Assembly (NCBI RefSeq): GCF_016741935.1 | Contig: NZ_JAERRG010000003.1 | Span: 372,001 to 436,000 of the forward strand | Direction: 5' to 3' | Source of the DNA: Streptomyces endocoffeicus | GTDB taxonomy: Bacteria; Actinomycetota; Actinomycetes; Streptomycetales; Streptomycetaceae | Length of the DNA: 64,000 nucleotides | Shown here: one piece after another, positions 25,529 to 32,941 of the stretch | Layout of the letters: every line of letters begins with the position of its first letter | Numbering within the stretch: the first letter of the stretch is position 1 | Notes under the pieces: generated by a model | Told to the model about the DNA's origin: nothing | The model's input: the letters and a program-made list of their open reading frames with translations, nothing else | Databases searched by the model: none | Made by a program: the position numbers and the translations under genes

Positions 25529-26299
25529 TCAGCGCAGCGCACGGTCCGCGGTGAGAACACGGGGCGTCTCGGCCAGCAGGGTACGCAGCCGGTCCACGGA
25601 CAGCGGGGCGCCCGGGTCCGCGGGGGGCCGGGTCCGGAACGTGCCGCCGGACCTGATCTCCTCGGCCATCTTGGCCTTGGCGGCGTTCAGCGCGTCGATG
25701 TCGGCGAAGTAGGGCACCACGTAGGCGGCGGTGTCCGGCTCGAAGCGCCAGCTCTCGGCCAGGGGGCCCGCGTCGACGGTGTCGAAGCCCAGCCGGTCGA
25801 TCAGGGCGGCGGCGCTCGCCCTCGCCTCCGGGTCGTCACCGGCGATCGGCAGGGCGCTGCGGTCGGCGGCTCCGGTGGGACGGGCGAGCGCCGGGATGTG
25901 GCCGTCGTTGATGTTGTTGAACGCCTTGACGAGCTTCGCGCCGGTCAGATGTCGCTGGACGAGCTCGCTCGTGGTGGTCTTGCCCGAGTCGAGCTCCTCG
26001 AAGTCCCCGTCGCGGAACGGGTAGTAGTTGATCGTGTCGAGCACGACCTTGCCCGCCAGTGCGGCGGCCGGGAGCCGGCGGTAGGCCGCCAACGGGATGC
26101 TCACCACCACCCACTCGCCCGCCCGGGCCGCCTCCTCGGGTGTCCCGGCGCGGGCGCGCTCCCCGAGCTCGGCGACCGTCTGGGCCAGGGTCTCGGGACC
26201 GCGGGAATTGGACAGGACGACGTCGATGCCCGCCGCGATCGCGAGCCGGGCCAGTTTCGTGCCGATGTTGCCGCTGCCGATGAAGCCAAGCGTTGCCAT
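25529..26299 (-). CDS. NADPH-dependent F420 reductase-like oxidoreductase
   Basis: A 256-residue Rossmann protein of the NADP oxidoreductase/F420:NADP reductase-like family. The N-terminus MATLGFIGSGNIGTKLARLA is the dinucleotide site, followed by SNSRGPETL, which suits NADPH, and AKLVKAFNNIN, typical of the group. The protein is longer at the C-terminus than archaeal Fno. It is divergent from a TetR gene across a region with three 16-bp operators, so it is the probable target of that repressor. Involvement of F420 itself is uncertain. Confidence 0.85.
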   Translation of the reverse strand: MATLGFIGSGNIGTKLARLAIAAGIDVVLSNSRGPETLAQTVAELGERARAGTPEEAARAGEWVVVSIPLAAYRRLPAAALAGKVVLDTINYYPFRDGDFEELDSGKTTTSELVQRHLTGAKLVKAFNNINDGHIPALARPTGAADRSALPIAGDDPEARASAAALIDRLGFDTVDAGPLAESWRFEPDTAAYVVPYFADIDALNAAKAKMAEEIRSGGTFRTRPPADPGAPLSVDRLRTLLAETPRVLTADRALR

Positions 26300-26452
26300 G
26301 AAAGAGGTCTCCTCATCTGACGGACCTGTGGTCCGCGGGCGCTTCTGTATCGGGTTTCGGGTTTCGGGTCTCAGGGCTCAGGTCTCGGAGCCGGGCCCGG
26401 GCCCGGGCGAGAACGGGTGCGCGGCGGCCGGGGCCTCGCGAACCACCGAAAC

Positions 26453-26524
26453 CGGAGCGGATGCTCCCGTTGAAGGTAACACAACCGGAGCACGTGCTCC
26501 GCAACATCCGGAGCGAGTGCTCCG
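26453..26524. promoter_or_regulatory. Triple TetR-type operator CGGAGC-N4-GCTCCG
   Basis: Three 16-bp inverted repeats lie in the divergent promoter: CGGAGCGGATGCTCCC (26453-26468), the perfect palindrome CGGAGCACGTGCTCCG (26486-26501), and CGGAGCGAGTGCTCCG (26509-26524). The last ends 25 bp before the TetR start. Starts are 33 and 23 bp apart. This is the layout of an autoregulated TetR repressor that also controls the divergent reductase gene. The rest of the 26300-26549 gap is GC-rich with GGGTTTC repeats and no gene. Confidence 0.8.
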
Positions 26525-26549
26525 TAAAGCCGCCTGTACGCTGAATGCC

Positions 26550-27191
26550 GTGACCAGCGCCGACCAGTCCACGCCCACGCAGCCCCCCGCCAGGCGCGCC
26601 CGCCGGGCGGACGCCGAGCGAAACCGCGCCGCGATCATCGAGGCGGCCGGTGTGGTCTTCGCCGAACAGGGCTGCGCCGTCGATGTCCGCGAGATCGCCC
26701 GGCGCAGCGGCGTCGGCATGGGCACGCTCTACCGCCACTTCCCGGCCAAGGACGATCTGCTCGTCACCGTCCTGGAGCTGGAATTCACCTCCTGGCTCAC
26801 CGCCGCCCATGAGGCGGCGGCCGCGACCGAGGACCCCTGGGAGGCCCTGACCGGCTTCTTCGAACAGACCCTCACCAACCAGGCCCGCAATCGCGCCCTC
26901 GTCGAGAGCTACACCGCCACCGGCGCCCCCTCGCGCGTATGCGCCCGGTACCGCGACGCCTTCATCGACGAACTGCGCACCCGCTGCGCGGACGCCGGAC
27001 TTCTGCGCGACGGCGTCACCACCGCCGATCTCGTCCTGCTCAGCACCTCCCTGAGCCAGGCCGTCCAGGCGACCGACGACAGTCACCCCGGTCAGTGGCG
27101 CCGCCTCCTGCGCATCTCCCTCGACGGGCTCGGCAGCCGCAACACCGAGCCACTGCCCGAGCCGGCGCCCCACGCGGACACCGGAGCATAG
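26550..27191 (+). CDS. TetR family regulator
   Basis: A 213-residue repressor with a clear N-terminal HTH (DVREIARRSGVGMGTLYRHF, about residues 44-63) and a helical ligand domain. The GTG at 26550 is chosen because it follows the three operators and begins a normal-length protein; an ATG at 26545 is out of frame. It is divergent from the F420-reductase-like gene and probably represses both by binding the CGGAGC-type palindromes. An IclR gene begins 65 bp downstream on the same strand. Confidence 0.88.
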   Translation: MTSADQSTPTQPPARRARRADAERNRAAIIEAAGVVFAEQGCAVDVREIARRSGVGMGTLYRHFPAKDDLLVTVLELEFTSWLTAAHEAAAATEDPWEALTGFFEQTLTNQARNRALVESYTATGAPSRVCARYRDAFIDELRTRCADAGLLRDGVTTADLVLLSTSLSQAVQATDDSHPGQWRRLLRISLDGLGSRNTEPLPEPAPHADTGA

Positions 27192-27192
27192 T

Positions 27193-27230
27193 GTCTGATA
27201 TTTTGGACATCGTCCGCGGAAACGTGTTCC
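27193..27230. promoter_or_regulatory. Box 3 plus GGAA-N5-TTCC palindrome before the IclR gene
   Basis: GTCTGATATTTTGGAC (27193-27208) matches box 2 at 12 of 16 positions and keeps the 3-bp spacing to a following half-site (GTCC). A second inverted repeat, GGAAACGTGTTCC (27218-27230), lies 26 bp before the IclR start. Box 3 begins two bases after the TetR stop codon. Its presence here suggests that this IclR protein is autoregulated and is the factor acting at boxes 1 and 2. Confidence 0.6.
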
Positions 27231-27256
27231 GCTGAAACGTGTGCTGGGAGGCCATC

Positions 27257-28030
27257 GTGGCGCGTCTCACCGCTCCGGCCCTTCGCCGGGGTCTGGACAT
27301 CCTGGAGCTGCTCATCGACCAGGACGAGGGGCTACGGGTTCCGGAGATCACCCAACACCTCGGCCTGCCCCGTGCCACCACGCACGAACTCGTCAACACG
27401 CTGGCCGACCGCGGCTATGTGACGATCGCCAAGGAGACCGGACGCGTCGCGATAGGGCTCAGCGCCCTGCGTCTCGGCGCCGGCTACGAACGCGGGCTCG
27501 ACCTCGCCACCGTGGGCCGGGAGTGCGCCGGCGAGGTGGCACGGGCATGCGGCGAAACGGTCCAGGTCGTCGTGCGGGACGGCGGGTTCGCGGTGTTCGT
27601 CGTGCGCATCGACAGCAAGTACTCGGTCCGGCTGGTGTCCCAGGTGGGAAGCCGTCTGCCCGCCTCCTGCACCGCGGGCGGAAAGGCCCTGCTGAGCGCC
27701 CTCTCGGCGCGGGAACTCGATGAGCTGTTCCCGAACGACGAGGCGCTGCGGCAGATGACCTCCAACAGCATCTCCACACGCGAGCGGCTGCTGTCCGAAA
27801 TCGAAACGGCCCGTGAGCGCGGCTGGACCGAGGAGTTCTGCGAGTCCAACGACCACGCGGCCTGCGTCGCCGCCCCGGTACACGACCGCCTCGGCAACTG
27901 CGTGGCGGCCATGAGCATCTCGGTGCCCACCCCGCGGTGGGGCGACGCGGAAAAGGAGCACTACGTCGAGCTGGTCCAGGGCGGCGCGAAGGCCATGGCG
28001 CGACGCCTGGGGGCGAGCGTGCCGTCGTAG
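27257..28030 (+). CDS. IclR family regulator, probable controller of the 15-25 kb block
   Basis: A 257-residue IclR protein with an N-terminal winged HTH (VPEITQHLGLPRATTHELVN, about residues 30-49) and an IclR ligand domain (SCTAGGKALLSALSARELD, CVAAPVHDRLGNCVAAMSIS). The GTG at 27257 has GGGAGG five bases upstream; a longer frame to 27239 lacks a site. The gene is preceded by a copy of the GTCT-N8-GAC box found in front of the lactonase, FMN enzyme, aldehyde dehydrogenase and alcohol dehydrogenase genes. BlcR, the repressor of the Agrobacterium gamma-butyrolactone operon, is also IclR-type. Confidence 0.88.
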   Translation: MARLTAPALRRGLDILELLIDQDEGLRVPEITQHLGLPRATTHELVNTLADRGYVTIAKETGRVAIGLSALRLGAGYERGLDLATVGRECAGEVARACGETVQVVVRDGGFAVFVVRIDSKYSVRLVSQVGSRLPASCTAGGKALLSALSARELDELFPNDEALRQMTSNSISTRERLLSEIETARERGWTEEFCESNDHAACVAAPVHDRLGNCVAAMSISVPTPRWGDAEKEHYVELVQGGAKAMARRLGASVPS

Positions 28031-28054
28031 GCGGATGAGGCCCGCGCGACGGGG

Positions 28055-28114
28055 CATCCTCCGGTCGTACGGGCCATCCTCCCGTCGCACGAGCCATCCT
28101 CCCGTCGTACGGGC
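28055..28114. repeat. 20-bp tandem repeat, three copies
   Basis: Three contiguous 20-bp units start at 28055, 28075 and 28095. Each reads CATCCTCC(G/C)GTCG(T/C)ACG(G/A)GC, with at most a few differences between copies. They lie between the IclR and FHA genes. No function is evident. Confidence 0.9.
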
Positions 28115-28213
28115 CTGCTTCGGGACGGGTCCCGGAGGAGGGCGCGGACCCTGGTGGGTGTGGGTGCGTGCCCGCGCGCGTGTCGAGAGCCGCCCGAACC
28201 GAGGAGACCGCCG

Positions 28214-29008
28214 ATGCCCCTCTCCGCCAGCCTCGCGCGCGGAGTCGCGCCCAGCACGCCCGGCATGCTGCACGCCCGCACGGTGACCGGCGACCTCAGC
28301 GCCCCGCCCCGGCCGGGGCTGACGGTCCGCTTCGGGCGGGGCGAGAAGCCGGATGTGGATCTGGGCGTCGGTGTGGACGACCTCCGGGTGAGCCGGCGCC
28401 ACGGCGAGCTGACGTACCGCCAGGGGCAGTGGTGGCTGCGGAACACCGGGCGGCAGCTCGTCCGGCTGCCACGCGGCACGATGATGCACCTCAGCACCGA
28501 GCCGATCCCGCTCGACACCGGCTACACCCCGCTCTTCGTCAAGGGCTCCGGCTACCGTGAGCACCTGGTCGAGCTCTATGTGGCGGGCCACGACGACCAG
28601 GGCCCGGTGTCGCGGCGGCGCGCCGAGACGCTCCGGCCGGAGATCTGGCCGCTCGACGACGACGAACGGCTGCTGCTGGTCGTCCTCGGCCAGCGGTATC
28701 TGCTGTACGAGGAGGATCCGCGCCCGCTGACGTACGCCACGGCGGCCAAGCAGCTCGGCTACCTCCGCACGGGCGCGGGCTGGAACGAGCGCAAGATCGA
28801 GTACCGCGTCGAGGCCGTACGCCGCCGGCTGCACAGCACCGGCTTCAGATACCCGGTGATGCACGACAAGTCGCAGGGCCGCCCCGCCGACAACGGGCTG
28901 CTGCACAACCTGCTCAAGGGGCTGGTGGAGTCCACCACGCTCGTACCCCCCGATCTGGACCTCATCGAGGACGACGCCCTCTGGCCCGATCCCGCGCCGG
29001 AGGCGTAG
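28214..29008 (+). CDS. FHA domain protein
   Basis: A 264-residue protein. An N-terminal forkhead-associated domain (about residues 35-85) is recognised from the spaced motifs VRFGRGEKPDVDL, DDLRVSRRHGELTYRQGQW and LRNTGRQLVRL, which hold the Arg, Ser and His used to bind phosphothreonine. The C-terminal half, with YATAAKQLGYLRTGAGWNER and VEAVRRRLHSTGF, resembles a winged-helix-like region. The ATG at 28214 has GAGGAG nearby. A receptor-like Ser/Thr kinase gene lies 1.3 kb downstream and could be a partner, but an alginate lyase gene and a strong hairpin separate them. Confidence 0.85.
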   Translation: MPLSASLARGVAPSTPGMLHARTVTGDLSAPPRPGLTVRFGRGEKPDVDLGVGVDDLRVSRRHGELTYRQGQWWLRNTGRQLVRLPRGTMMHLSTEPIPLDTGYTPLFVKGSGYREHLVELYVAGHDDQGPVSRRRAETLRPEIWPLDDDERLLLVVLGQRYLLYEEDPRPLTYATAAKQLGYLRTGAGWNERKIEYRVEAVRRRLHSTGFRYPVMHDKSQGRPADNGLLHNLLKGLVESTTLVPPDLDLIEDDALWPDPAPEA

Positions 29009-29035
29009 CCCGAGCCACTCCGCGCTGCCCGCCTC

Positions 29036-29087
29036 GTTTCCGGGACCCGTTTCCGGGACCCGTTTCCGGGACCCGTCCCGGAAACGG
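29036..29087. terminator. 13-bp repeat array ending in a 13-bp-arm hairpin
   Basis: The unit GTTTCCGGGACCC occurs three times in a row (29036, 29049, 29062). The last copy forms a perfect inverted repeat with the following sequence: CCGTTTCCGGGAC (29060-29072) pairs with GTCCCGGAAACGG (29075-29087). It closes the FHA transcript about 45 bp before the alginate lyase start. Upstream copies could pair alternatively with the same right arm. Confidence 0.8.
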
Positions 29088-29132
29088 CGGCGAATCATGC
29101 CTGTCGCCGAACGAACAGGAAGGAGCACCCTC

Positions 29133-29915
29133 ATGAGGTGCATGCGCATCGTCGTCCTCGCGGGCAGCACCGTGGCCGCCACGACGGCCGCCCTCGCGCT
29201 CCCGGCGCGGGCCGACATCCCCGCCCGCGACCACACCCCGGCCGCCCAGTGCGAGTACCCCGCCGACGTCCTCGATCTGACCAACTGGAAGCTGACCCTG
29301 CCCACCGGTGAGGACGAGGACCCGACCGACATCACCCAGCCCGATCTCGCCACCTTCTCGGCCAAGCCCTGGTTCCAGGTCACCGGGGGATGCGACGCGG
29401 TCCAGTTCCGGTCCGCCGTCAACGGCGTGACGACGGGCGGCTCCAGCTACCCGCGCGCCGAGCTGCGGGAGATGACCGACGACGGGGAGGAGGAGGCCGC
29501 GTGGTCGACCACCGAGGGCACCCACACCCTCGTGGTCAAGGAGGCGTTCACCGCGCTCCCCAAGGAGAAGCCGCACCTGGTCGGCGCCCAGATCCACGGC
29601 GGGGACGACGATGTCACGGTCTTCCGCCTCGAAGGCAGCAAGCTCTACATCACCGACGGCGACGACGCCCACCACCACCTCGTCACCGACGACTATGAGC
29701 TGGGCACCGAGTTCGAGGCCAAGTTCGTGGCGCGGAACGGGAAGATCACCGCCTATTACAACGGGGAGCGTGAGACCACGATCTCCTCCGACGGCGACAC
29801 CAACTACTTCAAGGCGGGGGCGTACACGCAGGCCAACTGCGACAACTCGGACCCCTGCGAGGATGACAACTACGGTGAGGTCCACATATCCGGCATCGAG
29901 GTCACCCACTCCTGA
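29133..29915 (+). CDS. Secreted alginate lyase, polysaccharide lyase family 7
   Basis: A 260-residue secreted enzyme that cleaves alginate by beta-elimination. The three PL7 signatures are intact: SSYPRAELREM (R-x-E-L-R), VGAQIHGG (Q-I-H) and YFKAGAYTQ (the catalytic Tyr loop). The N-terminus MRCMRIVVLAGSTVAATTA through PARAD is a signal peptide. The ATG at 29133 has AAGGAGC seven bases upstream. The preference for QIH suggests polyguluronate activity by family rule. It stands alone behind a terminator. Two Cys near the C-terminus (QANCDNSDPCED) may pair. Confidence 0.95.
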   Translation: MRCMRIVVLAGSTVAATTAALALPARADIPARDHTPAAQCEYPADVLDLTNWKLTLPTGEDEDPTDITQPDLATFSAKPWFQVTGGCDAVQFRSAVNGVTTGGSSYPRAELREMTDDGEEEAAWSTTEGTHTLVVKEAFTALPKEKPHLVGAQIHGGDDDVTVFRLEGSKLYITDGDDAHHHLVTDDYELGTEFEAKFVARNGKITAYYNGERETTISSDGDTNYFKAGAYTQANCDNSDPCEDDNYGEVHISGIEVTHS

Positions 29916-30293
29916 CCAGGGGGACGCGGTGCCGGGTCCCACCCGTCGCGGGGAGGCCCGGCACCGACGCGCCGACTCACCGACGCGCCGACTCACCGAC
30001 GCGCCGACTCACCGACGCGACGCGCACCGATGGCATGTGACCGTGGCGCCTGCCCCCGTCGCATGTGCTTCCGCAACACCGCAACCTCCACAAAGGTGAA
30101 GATTTCTGGAGTGGTGGGTGAATTCCCCTCTCAACCGGCCAGGTCCCACGCGCCTCCGGCGCACACCGAGCCCCGCACCGCCCTCACGAACGCCGCGATC
30201 GGTACGTGTCTTTCCGCGTACGCAGTAAGTTCGATCCGCGTGCGCTAACGGCAGACAGCAGCGGTTCCGGTCTCGCAGGAGGGGAGTGTCGTC
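29916..30293. other. Gap with 16-bp tandem repeat (29971-30018), no gene
   Basis: Three identical 16-bp units, GCCGACTCACCGACGC, occupy 29971-30018. The remaining sequence up to the kinase gene is less GC-rich around 30095-30130 (AAGATTTCTGG region), which suits a promoter, but no confident -10/-35 pair was identified. No RNA gene or reading frame with coding character is seen. Confidence 0.8.
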
Positions 30294-32162
30294 GTGCGGC
30301 GGGGGGAGAAGGTCGGCAAGTACCGGCTCACCAAGGGGCCCGTCGAGGGAGGGAGAGGCGCGGTCTGGTTCGCCGTCGACACGGAGCTGGGCCGGTCCGT
30401 CGTCCTCAAGCGGGCCTTGCTCGAGGGCAACGGTCAGGCCGACTTCGACGAGTTGCTGGCCGAAGCCCGCGCTCTGGCGAAGTTCAGCCACCCGAACGTG
30501 GTCACCCTCTACGACGCCGTCCGCGCGGGCAAGGGCAGGAACGCCACGTTCTGGCTGGTGATGGAGCATGTGACCGGCGGCAGCCTGGACGTCCCGGTGA
30601 AGCTGGCCCCCGAGCTCGCGGCACACATCGGCGCACAGATCGCGGCCGCGCTGGCGGCCCTGCACGACAAGGGCATCGTGCACTGCGACGTCAAGCCCGG
30701 CAATATCGTGATCACCCCCGACAGGGTGGCCAAGCTGACCGACTTCGGGGCCGCGTACCGGGTGGACGGCAGTGAGACGATCACGCCCAACGGGCCGGTC
30801 AGCCTCACCCCCTTCTTCGCCGCCCCCGAGGCGTTCCGGGGCGCGCCCGAGCGTGCGTCCGATGTGTTCTCGCTCGGTGCCACGATGCACTGGCTGGTGA
30901 CCGGGACTCCGCCGATGCGCGGCGCCGGGCGGGCGGTCCGGATGGAGGCCATCAGCCCCCAGGTCGGGCCGCTCGGATCCATCCTCTCCGCGATGCTCCA
31001 GCGCGACCCCGGGGCCCGGCCCACCGCAGCCGAGGCGCTCACCGCCCTCGCGGACATCGCGGGGCCCCCGGACCAGTTCCCGACCCTCCCGATGGCCCCG
31101 TCGACCACGCCCTACACGGACGTCCTGACGCGCGGTGAGGCCCCGGTGGCAGGGCCGCCGCGCCGCACGGCGACGCTGGTCCAACGGCGCCCTTTACTCA
31201 TGGCCGGCGCCGCCGCCGTCACGGCACTGGCCATCGCCGTTCCGTTCATCGTGATGAGCCTGGGGGACGAGGACGGGGACAAGGCCAACCCGGCACCGGA
31301 CAAAACGGCCGCCACGGGCTTCATCGGCGACCCCCGTACGGCCGACCCCTGCGCCCTGCTGAACGCCACCGTGTTCCACCGGTACGACGAGGCCAAACTC
31401 GACCGTGACTACGGCAACTTCAACCGGTGCGACATCCTCCTGAAGGAGCGGAGCGAGGAGGTCGTGGACATCAGGGTGGAGCTCGACGCCGATTCGCTGC
31501 CGGAGGGCGTGGCGAGGAAGACCGAGGGCAGGGTCACCGTCGTGGAGCGCACCGCCGAGGACGACGAGTGCGAGCGGGCCGTGGCGGTGACCGGCGCCCG
31601 CGACAACAGCCTCCGGGTCACCGCGGCGGCGCGACAGCCCGACGAGATCAAGGAGCCGCTGTGCGACACCGCCGATCGCGCCGCGGGAGTCGCGGTCAAG
31701 GTGCTCAACCGCGGTGAGATCCCACGGCGTTCCCCGGACTTTCCGTCCAGCTCGCTGGCACACCTGGACGCGTGTACGTTGCTCGACGTCAAGGCGCTGG
31801 AGAAGGTGCCGGGGATCGACGCCCGGGACCCGGACGTCGGATTCGGCCGCTGGGAGTGCCAGTGGAAGTCCACCACTCGCGCGTTCGAGGTGGACTTGCG
31901 CTTCGACCAGGGCGATCTGCCGCGCGACAAGGGCGCCCGGTCCACCAAGCTCAGCGATCACCAGGCCATCGTGCTGCCGGAGGACGAGGGCCCGGGGAGC
32001 TGCCGCGTCGAGGTGGTCCACCGTGAGTACACCGGCCTGGACCGGGTGGAGGGCACCGAGCGGGTGGCCCTCGTCCTCAAGGGGGCGGGCCGCAAGGGAA
32101 AGCCCTGTGAACTGGCCACCGACCTCGCCGGGTCGGCCGCCGCAACGTTGCCACCTGCCTGA
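30294..32162 (+). CDS. Transmembrane Ser/Thr protein kinase with repeated extracellular domain
   Basis: A 622-residue receptor-like kinase. The kinase domain spans about residues 9-265: invariant K39 (VVLKRALL), a catalytic loop HCDVKPGN (130-137, the usual HRD being HCD) and DFG at 150-152. A single membrane span follows at about 303-323, ending FIVMSLGDEDGDK. The outer part has two similar segments, DPCALLNATVFHRYD and LDACTLLDVKALEKV, each followed by a CxW/NRC-type motif, like DUF3558 domains. The GTG at 30294 has AGGAGG upstream. The FHA protein at 28.2 kb is a possible partner; the ligand is unknown. Confidence 0.9.
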   Translation: MRRGEKVGKYRLTKGPVEGGRGAVWFAVDTELGRSVVLKRALLEGNGQADFDELLAEARALAKFSHPNVVTLYDAVRAGKGRNATFWLVMEHVTGGSLDVPVKLAPELAAHIGAQIAAALAALHDKGIVHCDVKPGNIVITPDRVAKLTDFGAAYRVDGSETITPNGPVSLTPFFAAPEAFRGAPERASDVFSLGATMHWLVTGTPPMRGAGRAVRMEAISPQVGPLGSILSAMLQRDPGARPTAAEALTALADIAGPPDQFPTLPMAPSTTPYTDVLTRGEAPVAGPPRRTATLVQRRPLLMAGAAAVTALAIAVPFIVMSLGDEDGDKANPAPDKTAATGFIGDPRTADPCALLNATVFHRYDEAKLDRDYGNFNRCDILLKERSEEVVDIRVELDADSLPEGVARKTEGRVTVVERTAEDDECERAVAVTGARDNSLRVTAAARQPDEIKEPLCDTADRAAGVAVKVLNRGEIPRRSPDFPSSSLAHLDACTLLDVKALEKVPGIDARDPDVGFGRWECQWKSTTRAFEVDLRFDQGDLPRDKGARSTKLSDHQAIVLPEDEGPGSCRVEVVHREYTGLDRVEGTERVALVLKGAGRKGKPCELATDLAGSAAATLPPA

Positions 32163-32207
32163 ACCGTCACGACGGCGCCGACGGCGGCCTCATATCGACC
32201 GGCGGCC

Positions 32208-32828
32208 TCACGCCGCCCTGGGGAGGCGGGCGCGCCAGGTGTGCGATGTCCGCTCCACGCTCGCGGCCAGTTTCCTGGTGGCCGGGTCGGCGCCGGCCGA
32301 GCGCTCCGAGTGGGCGATCTTCGCCGCCTGGTCGAGATGTTCGCGCATCGCCGCGAGGAGGAGCGCGTCGAAGGCGGTGCCCTTCGCCCGCTCGATGGTG
32401 CGCAGTTCGTCCTCCGTCACCATGCCGGGCATGTCGTGCCCCTCGTGGGGATTGGTGTCGGGTACGCCCGCCCGGACGAGCAGCTTTCGCAGCCGGACGA
32501 GTTCGCCGCGACAGGCGGTGGCCACCGGTTTCGCCCACTTCTCCACCCCCGCCTCGGAGGAGTGGCCCGGGACCAGGTCCAGCAGGCGGACCGCCTGGTC
32601 GTCCATCGCGATCATCAGCTGGATCCAGCCGATGTCGCTGGAGTTGAACGTCCCCGACGTCGCTTGCCCGCTCGGCGCCCGCGTGGCGGGGTGCCGCGCC
32701 GCCGACGTCGACCGTGCCTCGCCCGACGGCTTCCCGCTGCCCCCGCCGCATCCCGCGGCGAGCAGCACCACCAGCACCACCCCCACCGCTACGGACGCCG
32801 CGCGCCGCGCGGCCGTGGCCGCTGTCAT
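32208..32828 (-). CDS. DUF305-type lipoprotein
   Basis: A 206-residue predicted lipoprotein. The signal peptide ends in a lipobox, VLLAAGC, followed by a Gly/Ser-rich linker. The mature part has DIGWIQLMIAMDDQAVRLLD and AFDALLLAAMREHLDQAAKI, the paired His/Met-rich helices of the DUF305 (ferritin-like) family, plus PHEGHDMPGM, which could bind copper. The ATG at 32828 has GAGGGGAG upstream; a longer open frame has no site. It lies 113 bp downstream of the DUF1996 gene on the same strand, after that gene's terminator, and is convergent with the kinase gene. Function unknown. Confidence 0.82.
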   Translation of the reverse strand: MTAATAARRAASVAVGVVLVVLLAAGCGGGSGKPSGEARSTSAARHPATRAPSGQATSGTFNSSDIGWIQLMIAMDDQAVRLLDLVPGHSSEAGVEKWAKPVATACRGELVRLRKLLVRAGVPDTNPHEGHDMPGMVTEDELRTIERAKGTAFDALLLAAMREHLDQAAKIAHSERSAGADPATRKLAASVERTSHTWRARLPRAA

Positions 32829-32860
32829 GTCGACTCCCCTCGTCACTCGCGGGCATGGGC

Positions 32861-32918
32861 GTGGGCGGAGCCCCCCGTCACGGGGCTCCGCCCACCGGCA
32901 GGGCGGGGCCGCCCTGCC
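32861..32918. terminator. Terminator with 14-bp stem and a second hairpin
   Basis: GTGGGCGGAGCCCC (32861-32874) pairs perfectly with GGGGCTCCGCCCAC (32882-32895) around a 7-base loop. A second hairpin, GGCAGGGC with GCCCTGCC (about 32897-32918), follows. They lie just beyond the DUF1996 stop codon and resemble the GGGGCTCCGCCCC hairpins found elsewhere in Streptomyces. Confidence 0.8.
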
Positions 32919-32941
32919 GGGCTGTGCGTTCTCCTCATCGG

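Noticed and set aside
28055..28114. Repeat array considered as a CRISPR
   Set aside because: Copies are contiguous with no spacers and only 20 bp long; the same holds for the 10-, 26-, 16-, 13- and 7-bp arrays.
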